A program made the position numbers and the translations under genes. The notes under the pieces were generated by a model, which worked only from the letters and a program-made list of their open reading frames with translations, was not told the origin of the DNA and searched no databases. DNA of 64,000 nt from Pseudomonas sp. UMAB-08 (GTDB taxonomy: Bacteria; Pseudomonadota; Gammaproteobacteria; Pseudomonadales; Pseudomonadaceae): the NCBI RefSeq assembly GCF_900095225.1, contig NZ_LT607417.1, forward strand, positions 107,540-171,539. The letters are read 5' to 3'. Shown here piece after piece: positions 27,107 to 36,700 of the stretch; position 1 is the first letter of the stretch, and every line of letters starts with the position of its first letter.

Positions 27107-28770
27107 GAAAGTTCAGCGCCACTGGAGGGATCGGAGGACGTCGTTGTCGGGGCAGGAGCGATTTTTTCGGTGGTCATTTTCAGCCAGAGACTGCGCAGGA
27201 AAATCCAGATAAGGGTCAGCACTGCGATCAACGCGATCATCATGAATATATCGTTGTAGGCGAGAACATTTGCCTCACGGGTCGCCGCCGCCGCAAGGGT
27301 GCGAATCCCCTGATTGGTACGCAGCGACGGGTCGGCAATGGCGGAGGCATAACTGCCGCTGGAGATTTGCAGGCGCGACTGCACCTGGGCATTGATCAAC
27401 GTCAGGTGTTCGACCATGTGACTGGAGTGAAATTTCTCGCGCACAACCTGCAGCGTGCCCAATGCCGCCGACCCAATCAGCCCGCCAAGGCTTTGGGTGA
27501 TACCGAACAACACCGAAAAGCTCACCAGATTACGCGGGTTGCCAATCACCCCGCTCATCCCCTGCACCAGGGTCGGACCGAGGAAAAAGGTACCCCCGAA
27601 GGCCAGCAGAAACTGACTCAGGTACATATTCTCGGGCCGGGTCAGATTGGTCGAACTGCTGTCCATCCAGGCACCCACGGCCATTGCCGCCAGCGAAATG
27701 ATCACCGGCTTGAACAGGTGCTGCGGATCGATGGTCAGCGCACTGGCCGCCAGCCCCACCACGCTGCCCAGCAACATCACCAGATACAGGCTGTGCATCT
27801 GCTGGCTGCTCATGTTCAACACCTGCAGAAAGCCCACCGCGCCGATGGACTGCTCCGACAACACGATACGAATCAACATCACGGCCAGGCCCAGACGAAG
27901 GATTCGGCCGCTGCCCAGCCAGCGGGTGATCAGCAAGGGATTGGTGCGGTTATGTTCGATCGCCAAGCCGGCAAGGACCAGCGCGATCGATGCCGCCGAG
28001 GCAATACCGATCCACGGCGCCTCGAGCCACCAGTCAATCCGTCCCAGCGACAGCACGGCGCACAACAAGGCAAAACCACTGGCGAGCAGGCCGAAGGTGA
28101 GAAAGTCGAGTGTTTCAAACGCCTTGAACCGGTCGCCCGGGGGCAGTTTGAGCAGGAGCACGCAGCCCAGTGAGAGCAACGCCATGCCCAGTTCAAAGAG
28201 ATAAAGGCCGCGCCATTCAGCGATTTGCAACAGGTCTTCGGACACCAGTCGCGCCAGAGGAATCGCCAGTTGCGCAGTGCCCAGGCCGAGGACCAGCGCC
28301 TTCATTCGCCATTTCTGCGGGAAGGCCTGAATCATGTAGTACAGCCCCAACGAACTGAGTGCCGCGCCGACCATACCGTGGGCCGCACGCACGGCAACCG
28401 CCGACCCCAGATCGTTGACGAACAGATGCGCGAACGTCACCAGCGCATACAACACCAAAAACACTTCAGTGAATGCACGCAAGCCAAACTGCTGGCGGAA
28501 CTTCACCAGCAGCAAGTTCATCGACACGTTGGTCATGACATACGCGGCGGGCAGCCAGGCAATTTCCGCAGTCGTCGCACCCAAAGCGCCTTGCAGGTAC
28601 GGCAAATTGGCAACCACCAGTGCATTACCCAGACCGCCGGTCAACGCAACGATCACACCGACAATTGCAAACGCCCAACGTTTGCCCGTCGAGTGCAACG
28701 GCGTGGACGGGGAACCAGGCAGTGCCGGGCGCTCGTGGGGCGCCCAATGGCGAGGGGTGTACTCGTTCAT
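27103..28770 (-). CDS. MFS transporter, DHA2 (EmrB-like) type
   Basis: A 555-residue inner-membrane protein with about 14 hydrophobic helices. Residues PYLQGALGATTAEIAWLPAA near the first helices match the DHA2 drug:H+ antiporter layout. It is the first gene of a two-gene operon with the HlyD-type adaptor. No regulator or outer-membrane factor is adjacent, so it probably uses a shared TolC-type channel. The substrate is unknown. Confidence 0.88.
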   Translation of the reverse strand: MNEYTPRHWAPHERPALPGSPSTPLHSTGKRWAFAIVGVIVALTGGLGNALVVANLPYLQGALGATTAEIAWLPAAYVMTNVSMNLLLVKFRQQFGLRAFTEVFLVLYALVTFAHLFVNDLGSAVAVRAAHGMVGAALSSLGLYYMIQAFPQKWRMKALVLGLGTAQLAIPLARLVSEDLLQIAEWRGLYLFELGMALLSLGCVLLLKLPPGDRFKAFETLDFLTFGLLASGFALLCAVLSLGRIDWWLEAPWIGIASAASIALVLAGLAIEHNRTNPLLITRWLGSGRILRLGLAVMLIRIVLSEQSIGAVGFLQVLNMSSQQMHSLYLVMLLGSVVGLAASALTIDPQHLFKPVIISLAAMAVGAWMDSSSTNLTRPENMYLSQFLLAFGGTFFLGPTLVQGMSGVIGNPRNLVSFSVLFGITQSLGGLIGSAALGTLQVVREKFHSSHMVEHLTLINAQVQSRLQISSGSYASAIADPSLRTNQGIRTLAAAATREANVLAYNDIFMMIALIAVLTLIWIFLRSLWLKMTTEKIAPAPTTTSSDPSSGAELS

Positions 28771-29098
28771 CGAGTGGACCTGATGGAGTATCTCCTCAAA
28801 TGTTCATGAACCGAGCGAGTCCAGATCAGTAAAGCGCGCAGTTAATGCGTAGTAAACCGTAGGACAGGAGTTCTTGCCAGCGTTGGGTGAAACCGATTGA
28901 AACGAGCCTTGGACTCGCTGATTCCACGCGCTCAGGAATACCCGGCAGCTTTTTTTATTCCGCGATCCGACATTCGGTTTGAACATTACGCGCGCACCGC
29001 ACATCACAGTTATTACCCCTGTCAGGGTGATCTTCAAAGCCGAGGGTGTACAGGGCTGAACAACCCGACAGCCATTGAACTGCCGAAGAGAGGACCTG
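28771..29098. other. Intergenic stretch between divergent genes
   Basis: About 330 bases between the MFS gene and the ergothioneine gene, which are transcribed away from each other. No credible gene, RNA or strong repeat is seen; it holds two promoters that I cannot place with confidence. Confidence 0.5.
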
Positions 29099-31246
29099 AT
29101 GATCAGCACCTCAAGCGAGCGACGTAACATCCCCACCGGCAACGCGCGTCTCAAGCGCTATCTGTCTATTCGACGCAGGACCGAGCACCTGATCGCACCA
29201 CTGAGTGCCGAGGACATGGTCGTTCAGTCAATGCCTGACGCGAGCCCGGCCAAATGGCACATGGCCCATACCACGTGGTTCTTTGAGACGTTTCTGCTGG
29301 CTGAAAACGTTGTCGACTACCGCCCTTTCGATCCGGCATTCGGTTACCTGTTCAACTCGTATTACGAAGCCGTCGGCCCGCGTCATCCCCGACCGCAGCG
29401 CGGGCTGATGACACGTCCGAGCGTGGACAGGGTGCTGGACTACCGCAAGCATGTGGACGAACACATGCGCTCGCTGCTTGAGGCGGACATAACCACGGCC
29501 ACTGCCGATTTGCTTGAGCTGGGTCTGGCCCACGAGGAACAGCATCAAGAGTTGTTGCTGATGGACATTTTGCACCTGTTCAGCACCTCCTCGCTCAAGC
29601 CGGCCTATGACCCTCGTTGGCCCAAAGACCTTTCCGGGCGCCGCGGCCGGTTCAAGCCGCTCAAGGGGGGACTGACGGAAATCGGCCACAAGGGCCAGGG
29701 CTTTGCCTTTGACAATGAAGGCCCCCGACACACCACCTACCTGCAACCGTTCGAAATCAGCGACCGCCTGGTGACCAACGGCGAATGGCTGGCATTCATG
29801 GCGGACGGTGGTTACACCCAAGCCGGGCTATGGCTGTCGGACGGTTGGGCCGCGGTCCAGGAGCATGGCTGGAATGCCCCACTTTATTGGCAATACGACG
29901 CGCCCGGCTGGCGCCAGCTGACCTTGCGCGGGCTGGAAGCCGTCGACCCGACAGCGCCAGTGATCAACATCAGCTATTACGAAGCGGCCGCCTTCGCCCA
30001 CTGGGCTGATGCGCGCCTGCCAACAGAGGCCGAATGGGAAGCCGCCGCAGAGGCCGGACTGCTGGAGCAGGTGGATGACGTCGCCTGGCAGTGGACGCAA
30101 AGTGCCTACAGCGCCTACCCGGGGTTTCGCCCGGCTGCTGGCGCGGTGGGCGAGTACAACGGCAAATTCATGATCAACCTGATGGTCCTGCGCGGCGGGG
30201 CCAGCATCACCTCCCCCGGCCACACCCGCACGACCTACCGCAACTTTTTCCACCCGGAAAAACGCTGGGTGTTTTCAGGCCTGCGCCTGGCCCGTGATGC
30301 CCGCCAGCCTGGCGCAGTGAACAGCCACGACAGCGAGTTCGCCCGCGACGTGATTGCCGGGTTGTCGGCGTCGGTGAAAAACCTGTCGCCCAAGTACTTC
30401 TATGACGCTGCCGGCTCCGAGCTGTTCGAGGCCATTTGCGAGACCGACGAGTACTACCCGACCCGCGCTGAAACCGCCCTCTTGACTCACGTGGCCCAAC
30501 AGCTTGCCAGTACGATTCCAGACGGTGCAGCGCTGGTGGAATTCGGCAGTGGTGCCTGCGAAAAAACCTGTCTGTTGCTTGATGCAGCGCCGCAGCTCGC
30601 GCTGTATGTACCGATCGACATCAGCGCCAACGCATTGAAGAAGGCCGCCATACGACTGAAGAAGCGCTACCCGCAATTGAACGTCGTGCCGCAGATTGAT
30701 GATTTCAGCCGAGCCCTGCAATTGCCGGCCGAGGTTGCCGGGCACATCTGCGTGGGATTTTTCCCCGGATCGACCATCGGGAACTTCACTCACGATCAAG
30801 CGGTGACGTTTCTGCGTTCAGCCCATACCTTGTTGGGCGATCAGGCACATTTCATCGTCGGGGTGGATCTGCTCAAGGAAGCCGACATTCTGGTGGCCGC
30901 TTACGACGATGCCGAAGGTGTCACGGCGCGCTTCAACAAGAACCTGCTGACCCGTATCAACCGCGAACTCGACGGCGACTTCAACGTCGAGGCCTTCGAC
31001 CATCTGGCGCTGTGGAACGAAACCGAGGCGCGCATGGAGATGCATTTGGTGAGCCGCCGCGAACATGTAGTCAAGGTCGCTGGGCACACGTTCCACTTCA
31101 ACACTGGCGAACGCCTGCACACCGAGAACTCACACAAGTTCAGCATCGAATCGTTTACCGCGCTTGCGGCGAGCGCCGGGTGGTCGGTGAGTGATTACTG
31201 GGTGAGCGAAGCACCGCAAGTGGCGCTGTTCAGTTTGAAGGCTTGA
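29099..31246 (+). CDS. Fused EgtB-EgtD ergothioneine biosynthesis enzyme
   Basis: A 715-residue two-enzyme protein. The N-terminal half is EgtB: a DinB-type helical domain with iron ligands His57 (MAHTTWFFE), His145 and His149 (HEEQHQE), then a formylglycine-generating-enzyme fold (about 185-400, ending FHPEKRWVFSGLRLARD). After about residue 405 comes a complete EgtD histidine methyltransferase (LSPKYFYDAAGSELFEAICE; SAM motif VEFGSGACEKT). EgtD makes hercynine from histidine and EgtB joins it to a thiol to form the sulfoxide. The ATG at 29099 follows AGAGGACC. No egtA, egtC or egtE lies nearby. OvoA has a similar domain order but a different methyltransferase. Confidence 0.88.
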   Translation: MISTSSERRNIPTGNARLKRYLSIRRRTEHLIAPLSAEDMVVQSMPDASPAKWHMAHTTWFFETFLLAENVVDYRPFDPAFGYLFNSYYEAVGPRHPRPQRGLMTRPSVDRVLDYRKHVDEHMRSLLEADITTATADLLELGLAHEEQHQELLLMDILHLFSTSSLKPAYDPRWPKDLSGRRGRFKPLKGGLTEIGHKGQGFAFDNEGPRHTTYLQPFEISDRLVTNGEWLAFMADGGYTQAGLWLSDGWAAVQEHGWNAPLYWQYDAPGWRQLTLRGLEAVDPTAPVINISYYEAAAFAHWADARLPTEAEWEAAAEAGLLEQVDDVAWQWTQSAYSAYPGFRPAAGAVGEYNGKFMINLMVLRGGASITSPGHTRTTYRNFFHPEKRWVFSGLRLARDARQPGAVNSHDSEFARDVIAGLSASVKNLSPKYFYDAAGSELFEAICETDEYYPTRAETALLTHVAQQLASTIPDGAALVEFGSGACEKTCLLLDAAPQLALYVPIDISANALKKAAIRLKKRYPQLNVVPQIDDFSRALQLPAEVAGHICVGFFPGSTIGNFTHDQAVTFLRSAHTLLGDQAHFIVGVDLLKEADILVAAYDDAEGVTARFNKNLLTRINRELDGDFNVEAFDHLALWNETEARMEMHLVSRREHVVKVAGHTFHFNTGERLHTENSHKFSIESFTALAASAGWSVSDYWVSEAPQVALFSLKA

Positions 31247-31402
31247 GGCCTCTTTGGCGCACCCCCTCTTTGGTCCATGCAAAAATGCCCAACTGCACTG
31301 CAGTATTCCCGATTGTCATTTGCAAATTTGCACTGGTAGCATCCGGTGGTCATTTCTCGCACCCGATGAGAAGCAGAACAATAAAGCAGCAGGGAGATAG
31401 CC

Positions 31403-32482
31403 ATGACTGCCCAGGAATTATCCGTTGAAACTGGCAACGCCGTACTGGCCACGGTGCGTAACCATATCGGCCATCTGACCCTCAACCGCCCCGCTGGCTT
31501 GAACGCCCTCACCCTGGACATGGTCCGCATCCTGCAAAAACAGCTCGATGCCTGGGCTCAGGACGATGAGGTGTACGCCGTGGTCTTGCGCGGCAGCGGC
31601 GACAAGGCCTTCTGCGCCGGTGGCGATATCCGCTCGTTGTACGACAGCCACAAAAATGGCCTGAGTGTGCATCTGGACTTTTTCGTCGAGGAATACGCCC
31701 TAGATCTGGCCATCCACCGCTACCGTAAACCCGTGTTGGCACTGATGGATGGCTATGTACTTGGCGGCGGAATGGGCCTGGCCCAAGGCGCCGATTTGCG
31801 GGTGGTCACTGAACGCAGTCGACTGGCGATGCCGGAAGTCGCCATTGGTTACTTCCCGGACGTAGGCGGCAGTTATTTCTTGCCTCGAGTACCCGGCGAG
31901 TTGGGAATTTACCTTGGGGTCACCGGTGTACAGATTCGTGCGGCGGACGCGCTGTATTGCGGGTTGGCAGACTGGTACCTGAACAGCGAGGTTTTGCCGC
32001 AGCTGGACCAGCAACTGGACAGCCTGCTGTGGAATGGCAACGCGCTGAAGGATTTGCAAAGCCTGCTGGCAAAGAACGCCGTGCAACAATTGCCCGATGC
32101 CCCGCTGAAAAAGCTGCGTCCGGTCATCGACCATTTCTTCAGCCAGCCGGACGTGCAGAGCATCATCGAACAACTGCGTGAAGTCACCGTGGCTAACAGC
32201 CACGACTGGGCGATGAGCACGGCGACCTTGATGGAAAGCCGCTCGCCGCTGGCGATGTCGGTAACCCTGGAAATGCTGCGTCGCGGTCGCCGTTTGCCGC
32301 TTGAAGCCTGCTTCGTTCTGGAACTGCACCTGGATCGCCAGTGGTTCAAACGCGGCGACCTGATCGAAGGGGTCCGCGCACTGATTATCGACAAAGACAA
32401 AAATCCACAGTGGAACCCACCCACCTTGCATGCGCTCAGTGCCGAGCATGTCCAAAGCTTCTTTAACGGCCATGAGGGCTAA
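31403..32482 (+). CDS. Enoyl-CoA hydratase family, 3-hydroxyisobutyryl-CoA hydrolase-like
   Basis: A 359-residue crotonase-fold enzyme. The oxyanion-hole segments are seen in DKAFCAGGDIRSLY and GYVLGGGMGLAQGAD, and the EVAIGYFPDVGGSYFLPR stretch together with the long C-terminus is typical of 3-hydroxyisobutyryl-CoA hydrolases of valine breakdown rather than simple hydratases. It lies three bases before an acyl-CoA dehydrogenase, consistent with a branched-chain acyl-CoA pathway. Confidence 0.85.
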   Translation: MTAQELSVETGNAVLATVRNHIGHLTLNRPAGLNALTLDMVRILQKQLDAWAQDDEVYAVVLRGSGDKAFCAGGDIRSLYDSHKNGLSVHLDFFVEEYALDLAIHRYRKPVLALMDGYVLGGGMGLAQGADLRVVTERSRLAMPEVAIGYFPDVGGSYFLPRVPGELGIYLGVTGVQIRAADALYCGLADWYLNSEVLPQLDQQLDSLLWNGNALKDLQSLLAKNAVQQLPDAPLKKLRPVIDHFFSQPDVQSIIEQLREVTVANSHDWAMSTATLMESRSPLAMSVTLEMLRRGRRLPLEACFVLELHLDRQWFKRGDLIEGVRALIIDKDKNPQWNPPTLHALSAEHVQSFFNGHEG

Positions 32483-32485
32483 GCC

Positions 32486-33637
32486 ATGCACGACCTTGAA
32501 CTGACAGAAGAACAGGTAATGATTCGCGACATGGCGCGCGACTTCGCCCGCAACGAAATCGCACCCTATGCCCAGGCGTGGGAAAAAGCCGGCTGGATCG
32601 ATGACGCCCTGGTCGCCAAAATGGGCGAGCTGGGCCTGTTGGGCATGGTGGTCCCGGAAGAATGGGGCGGCACTTATGTCGATTACGTGGCCTACGCACT
32701 GGCCGTGGAAGAAATTTCCGCAGGCGATGGCGCGACAGGTGCGCTGATGAGTATTCACAACTCGGTGGGCTGCGGCCCGGTGCTCAACTACGGTACCGAG
32801 GCGCAAAAGCAGACGTGGCTGGCCGAGTTGGCAAGCGGTCAGGCCATCGGCTGCTTTGCCCTGACTGAACCGCAGGCGGGCTCCGAAGCGCATAACCTGC
32901 GGACCCGCGCTGAGTTGCAGGGCGACGAATGGGTCATCAATGGCGCCAAGCAGTTTGTCAGCAACGGCAAACGCGCCAAACTGGCCATTGTCTTCGCCGT
33001 CACCGATCCCGAATTGGGCAAGAAAGGCCTGTCGGCATTTCTGGTACCGACCGACACGTCGGGCTTCGTGGTGGACCGTACCGAACACAAGATGGGCATT
33101 CGTGCGTCAGACACCTGCGCCGTGACCTTGAGCAACTGCCGCGTTCCCGCCGCCAACCTGCTGGGCGAGCGCGGCAAGGGCCTGGCCATTGCCCTGTCCA
33201 ACCTCGAAGGCGGACGCATCGGCATTGCCGCACAGGCACTGGGCATCGCCCGCGCCGCGTTCGAAGCCGCATTGGCGTATGCACGCGAGCGGGTGCAATT
33301 CGACAAGCCGATCATCGAGCACCAAAGCGTCTCCAATATGCTCGCCGACATGCACACCCAACTGAACGCTGCACGCCTGCTGATCCTCCACGCGGCGCGC
33401 CTGCGCAGCGCGGGAAAACCGTGCTTGTCAGAAGCATCGCAAGCCAAGCTGTTCGCCTCGGAAATGGCTGAGAAAGTCTGTTCCAAAGCGATGCAGATCC
33501 ACGGCGGCTATGGCTACCTGGAAGACTACCCAGTGGAACGCTATTACCGGGATGCGCGGATCACCCAGATCTACGAAGGCTCCAGCGAAATCCAGCGTTT
33601 GGTCATCGCCCGTGAGTTGCGGCACTACACGGTTTGA
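32486..33637 (+). CDS. Acyl-CoA dehydrogenase (short/branched-chain type)
   Basis: A 383-residue FAD enzyme. Typical segments are [20 protein letters not shown] (FAD/substrate binding), [13 protein letters not shown], and [20 protein letters not shown]. The catalytic base lies in [10 protein letters not shown] near residue 367. With the preceding hydrolase-like gene it probably acts on isobutyryl-CoA or a related branched acyl-CoA from valine; this assignment rests on context. A terminator follows. Confidence 0.88.
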   Translation: MHDLELTEEQVMIRDMARDFARNEIAPYAQAWEKAGWIDDALVAKMGELGLLGMVVPEEWGGTYVDYVAYALAVEEISAGDGATGALMSIHNSVGCGPVLNYGTEAQKQTWLAELASGQAIGCFALTEPQAGSEAHNLRTRAELQGDEWVINGAKQFVSNGKRAKLAIVFAVTDPELGKKGLSAFLVPTDTSGFVVDRTEHKMGIRASDTCAVTLSNCRVPAANLLGERGKGLAIALSNLEGGRIGIAAQALGIARAAFEAALAYARERVQFDKPIIEHQSVSNMLADMHTQLNAARLLILHAARLRSAGKPCLSEASQAKLFASEMAEKVCSKAMQIHGGYGYLEDYPVERYYRDARITQIYEGSSEIQRLVIARELRHYTV

Positions 33638-33661
33638 TTCGCCGATATAAGGACGTGAGTG

Positions 33662-33688
33662 GAGCCGCGTTTTAGAGCGGCTCTTTTT
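33662..33688 (+). terminator. Intrinsic terminator after acyl-CoA dehydrogenase
   Basis: GAGCCGC and GCGGCTC (7-bp stem, 8-base loop) followed by TTTTT. It ends the two-gene acyl-CoA operon 25 bases after its stop and lies just beyond the end of the convergent toxin gene. Confidence 0.8.
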
Positions 33689-33719
33689 CAACGCAACCTC
33701 AATGCACCCGACAAGCGAG

Positions 33720-36700
33720 TCAAGGGGCGAAGCGTTGGCGTCCCAACAACGTGACGAGAAGGCCCAAAGAGTCAGCGTTTCCAAGCATGATTTCGCTGCG
33801 TTTTTCAGCATCGGCCAGAAAAACCGGGCGAGCGTCTGCCAGGGTTGTTTTTCCAGTGACGCTCAGAACAAATTGCTTACCTTCCCCCTCATCATTGATG
33901 TCTTGCCACTGGCCGTTTTTAAAGTGCTTGAACAGCTGACTGTTGGGGGTCCGATGCGAAAGATAGCGGTGATGCAATTCCTCCAGATCGGATTTGATCC
34001 GAATCTGATCCGGCGTGTCGGTGGCCAACAAATCGAGGAAAGGGGCCGTGGCCTCCAGGTAAGCGATATCGTGCGTATCATTGCTCAGGTGAGACAGCTC
34101 GTGGAGGAGTGCAGCCGCCCGATAATGGGATCTCAGATTGAAACCCGCGCTGCCAACGGCTGGAAGCTTGAGGTGATATTTCGACGCTTCGAAAAACTGC
34201 TCGCTCAGGTAGATACGCTGGAGTGGGTCAGCTTTTAGCGTGAACGCGACAGTCGTTTCGTGCCCTGCACGGTTCACCCCCAGGACATACCGGGGTGAAG
34301 AATAGGGCGCCAAAGAGGCATCCATCACGGCGTTGAACAAGCTCGTTGTCGACTTTTTGATTGCGTCGACAAGCCCGGTACTCGGCGTTTCCACACCAAA
34401 GAACTCGCTAATGATTGTGTTGACCTGTGCATCGAGCGGTGCAGCAGGCGTCCGTACGCTCAGGTTTTCCAGGCAGGTCTCGAGATAGCGCTTGGTCTGC
34501 AAGTGGGCGCGACCAATCCTGCGCGCATGGTCTCGATACCCCTGACGTATCGCGGGCATTCCACTGGCCAGAACGTCGAACTCATGATCGACCGCTGCGT
34601 CGATTTCACTGAGGGTGAAAGCATCAGACGATTTGGGCCGAGTGAGAAGCCCTCCTCCCCCCCTAAGCCCCCAACGCACATTGAGTTCCCATTGCTGATG
34701 ATCATTGAGTTTCAGGTTCGGCCCGACGTTGTCACCACTGACAATGTGCCAGGCCCCCTCATCCTGCATCTGTACCTGATAAACCTTGCCGGCGACGGCC
34801 GCATATTTTTTCAGCGTCAAGGGCGCCTGGTAAAGGTTGTACAGCTCATCTTTCATCAAGTCGCTCAATGCGATATCGGACACTTCGAACGCCTGCAAAC
34901 GGACTTTTACGTCTGCGGGCAATTGAGCATTTCGCCATGAGAATTCTAGCGGCGAGTCAAGGTCACTCAGCACCTCAGTGGCTGGATCCTGGATCTCCAG
35001 CGCCTCCGACGCTGAATGTTTGGCCGACACAAAAACGGCCAAAGCAGCGGTAAACTCCGACACTGCCTCGCCCCAGTGTCGAGTGGTGGCCGAGGTAACT
35101 GATGATTGAAACAACGATAGCCCTTGCCAGTTAGCAACCAGCAGGCTGATATCGCCGGGCAGGAAAATAAGGATTTGCTCGGCCTGAAGCGTCATCAGAT
35201 ACGTGAACGACTCCCAATCAGCCTGGGCGGTGGTCACTGTCTGCTTTTTCGCTATGTCCTTGAGTACGCTCACGGCATCACTAAACAAGTACTGCAAAAC
35301 ATTGCCTTCAACCGGTTCGCTGTCCAGGGTGACAGGCCCCAATGGAAACATTGGGAAATCCGTATAGAACTCGGTACTCCACACCGGAGGCAGAAGGAAG
35401 CTGTGATGGCCATAACGCGTCTGCACTTCGGGTGTGACACGTTGCATGAGCTGAGTCTGCAGGCTGCTTGATGTACGTATGTCCTGCAGCAGGCTGGCGT
35501 TGTCGGCGTACTCTTTGAAGCAAAAATTCTGGTTAAAAATCGAATAAAGGATTACCGGCCCCTGAGATGAGTCCTTTGGGCCTATGACGTAAAAACCGGG
35601 CACACTATCCGCCGTGGCGCCCGTCTGTGCGATCAGTCGAAGCGGACACAGGATGATGTCCTCTTCATGTACGGTTTGCCGGGCAAGACCATCGGGCATC
35701 TCCATCAGGCCCTCGATGTAATCGTAGGCGCTGGCACTGAGCTGCCCTTCAAGCTTTTTCTGAAGAGCCGTTTCGATCATCAGCGCTGGCCACTGCTTGA
35801 AAAATAAACGTCTGCGGAGACTGCGGAACGGATGGTTGCTGTCCAGCTTTTGCGCCAGCAGTTTTTGATAATGTGCCCCCACATCCAGCGTGTGGATCAA
35901 CCCCCGAAGGTAAGCGGGCGTCAACAGCACGGTAGCCGGACTCTCTTCAGCAGAACTCACTGACAGGCTCGCCCCCTGGATCGTCGAAAAGTGATTAAGC
36001 GAGTATTCGGTCAATGTTTCGGTGTTGACGTCGGTCACTGCGGGCAAAAAAGAAGGCGTCTGTCCCGTGCCCACCGGGGTTCCAACGTATCGCGTAAGGG
36101 TTATTCGCAAGGTGTCCGGGTCGAATGACCGGCCGGGGAAGTCGATACTCAGCTGGTCGAGTATTTTTTCGCGGGCGTACGCCTTTAGATACGGAATGCC
36201 GAATAAAAAATCATTTTCCGGATCACCGACCCGAAAGTAACGCTTGAGTACGTCGGCATACTTCTGCAAGTCGTCAATCGAGGCTTTTTTTAACCAGTCC
36301 GGCATTTGCGCTTCGAACAGGGCTCTCTGAATGGCGCCTGACATGGCATCCAGCGCGGCATCCATCGGGTCATTAGCCTGGGCAGCGGTCACCAGGTTGC
36401 TGAACAGTTTCGTCTCGAGACGGCAGTGCGTTGCGAATTGAACCGCGTGCTCGACAGCCTTGCATTGCCGGTCCTGCTCGACCCGTTGCAACTGCTTTAT
36501 AAAATGCTCATCCAACGGAATGGTGTCGATAGACATCCGTTTGCCATCAGTGCGCTCCAGGTGTTTGCGGATCATGCCCTTTTCAGGCTCGGGAAAGAGA
36601 TTTAACCACTGTTCGCGGTGATGAGTGTTCGTCAGCTTCGCACTCAATAACCGCTTGAGATCAAAAAGTGAGTCAAATCGTCGTATACCCAACAATGGAG

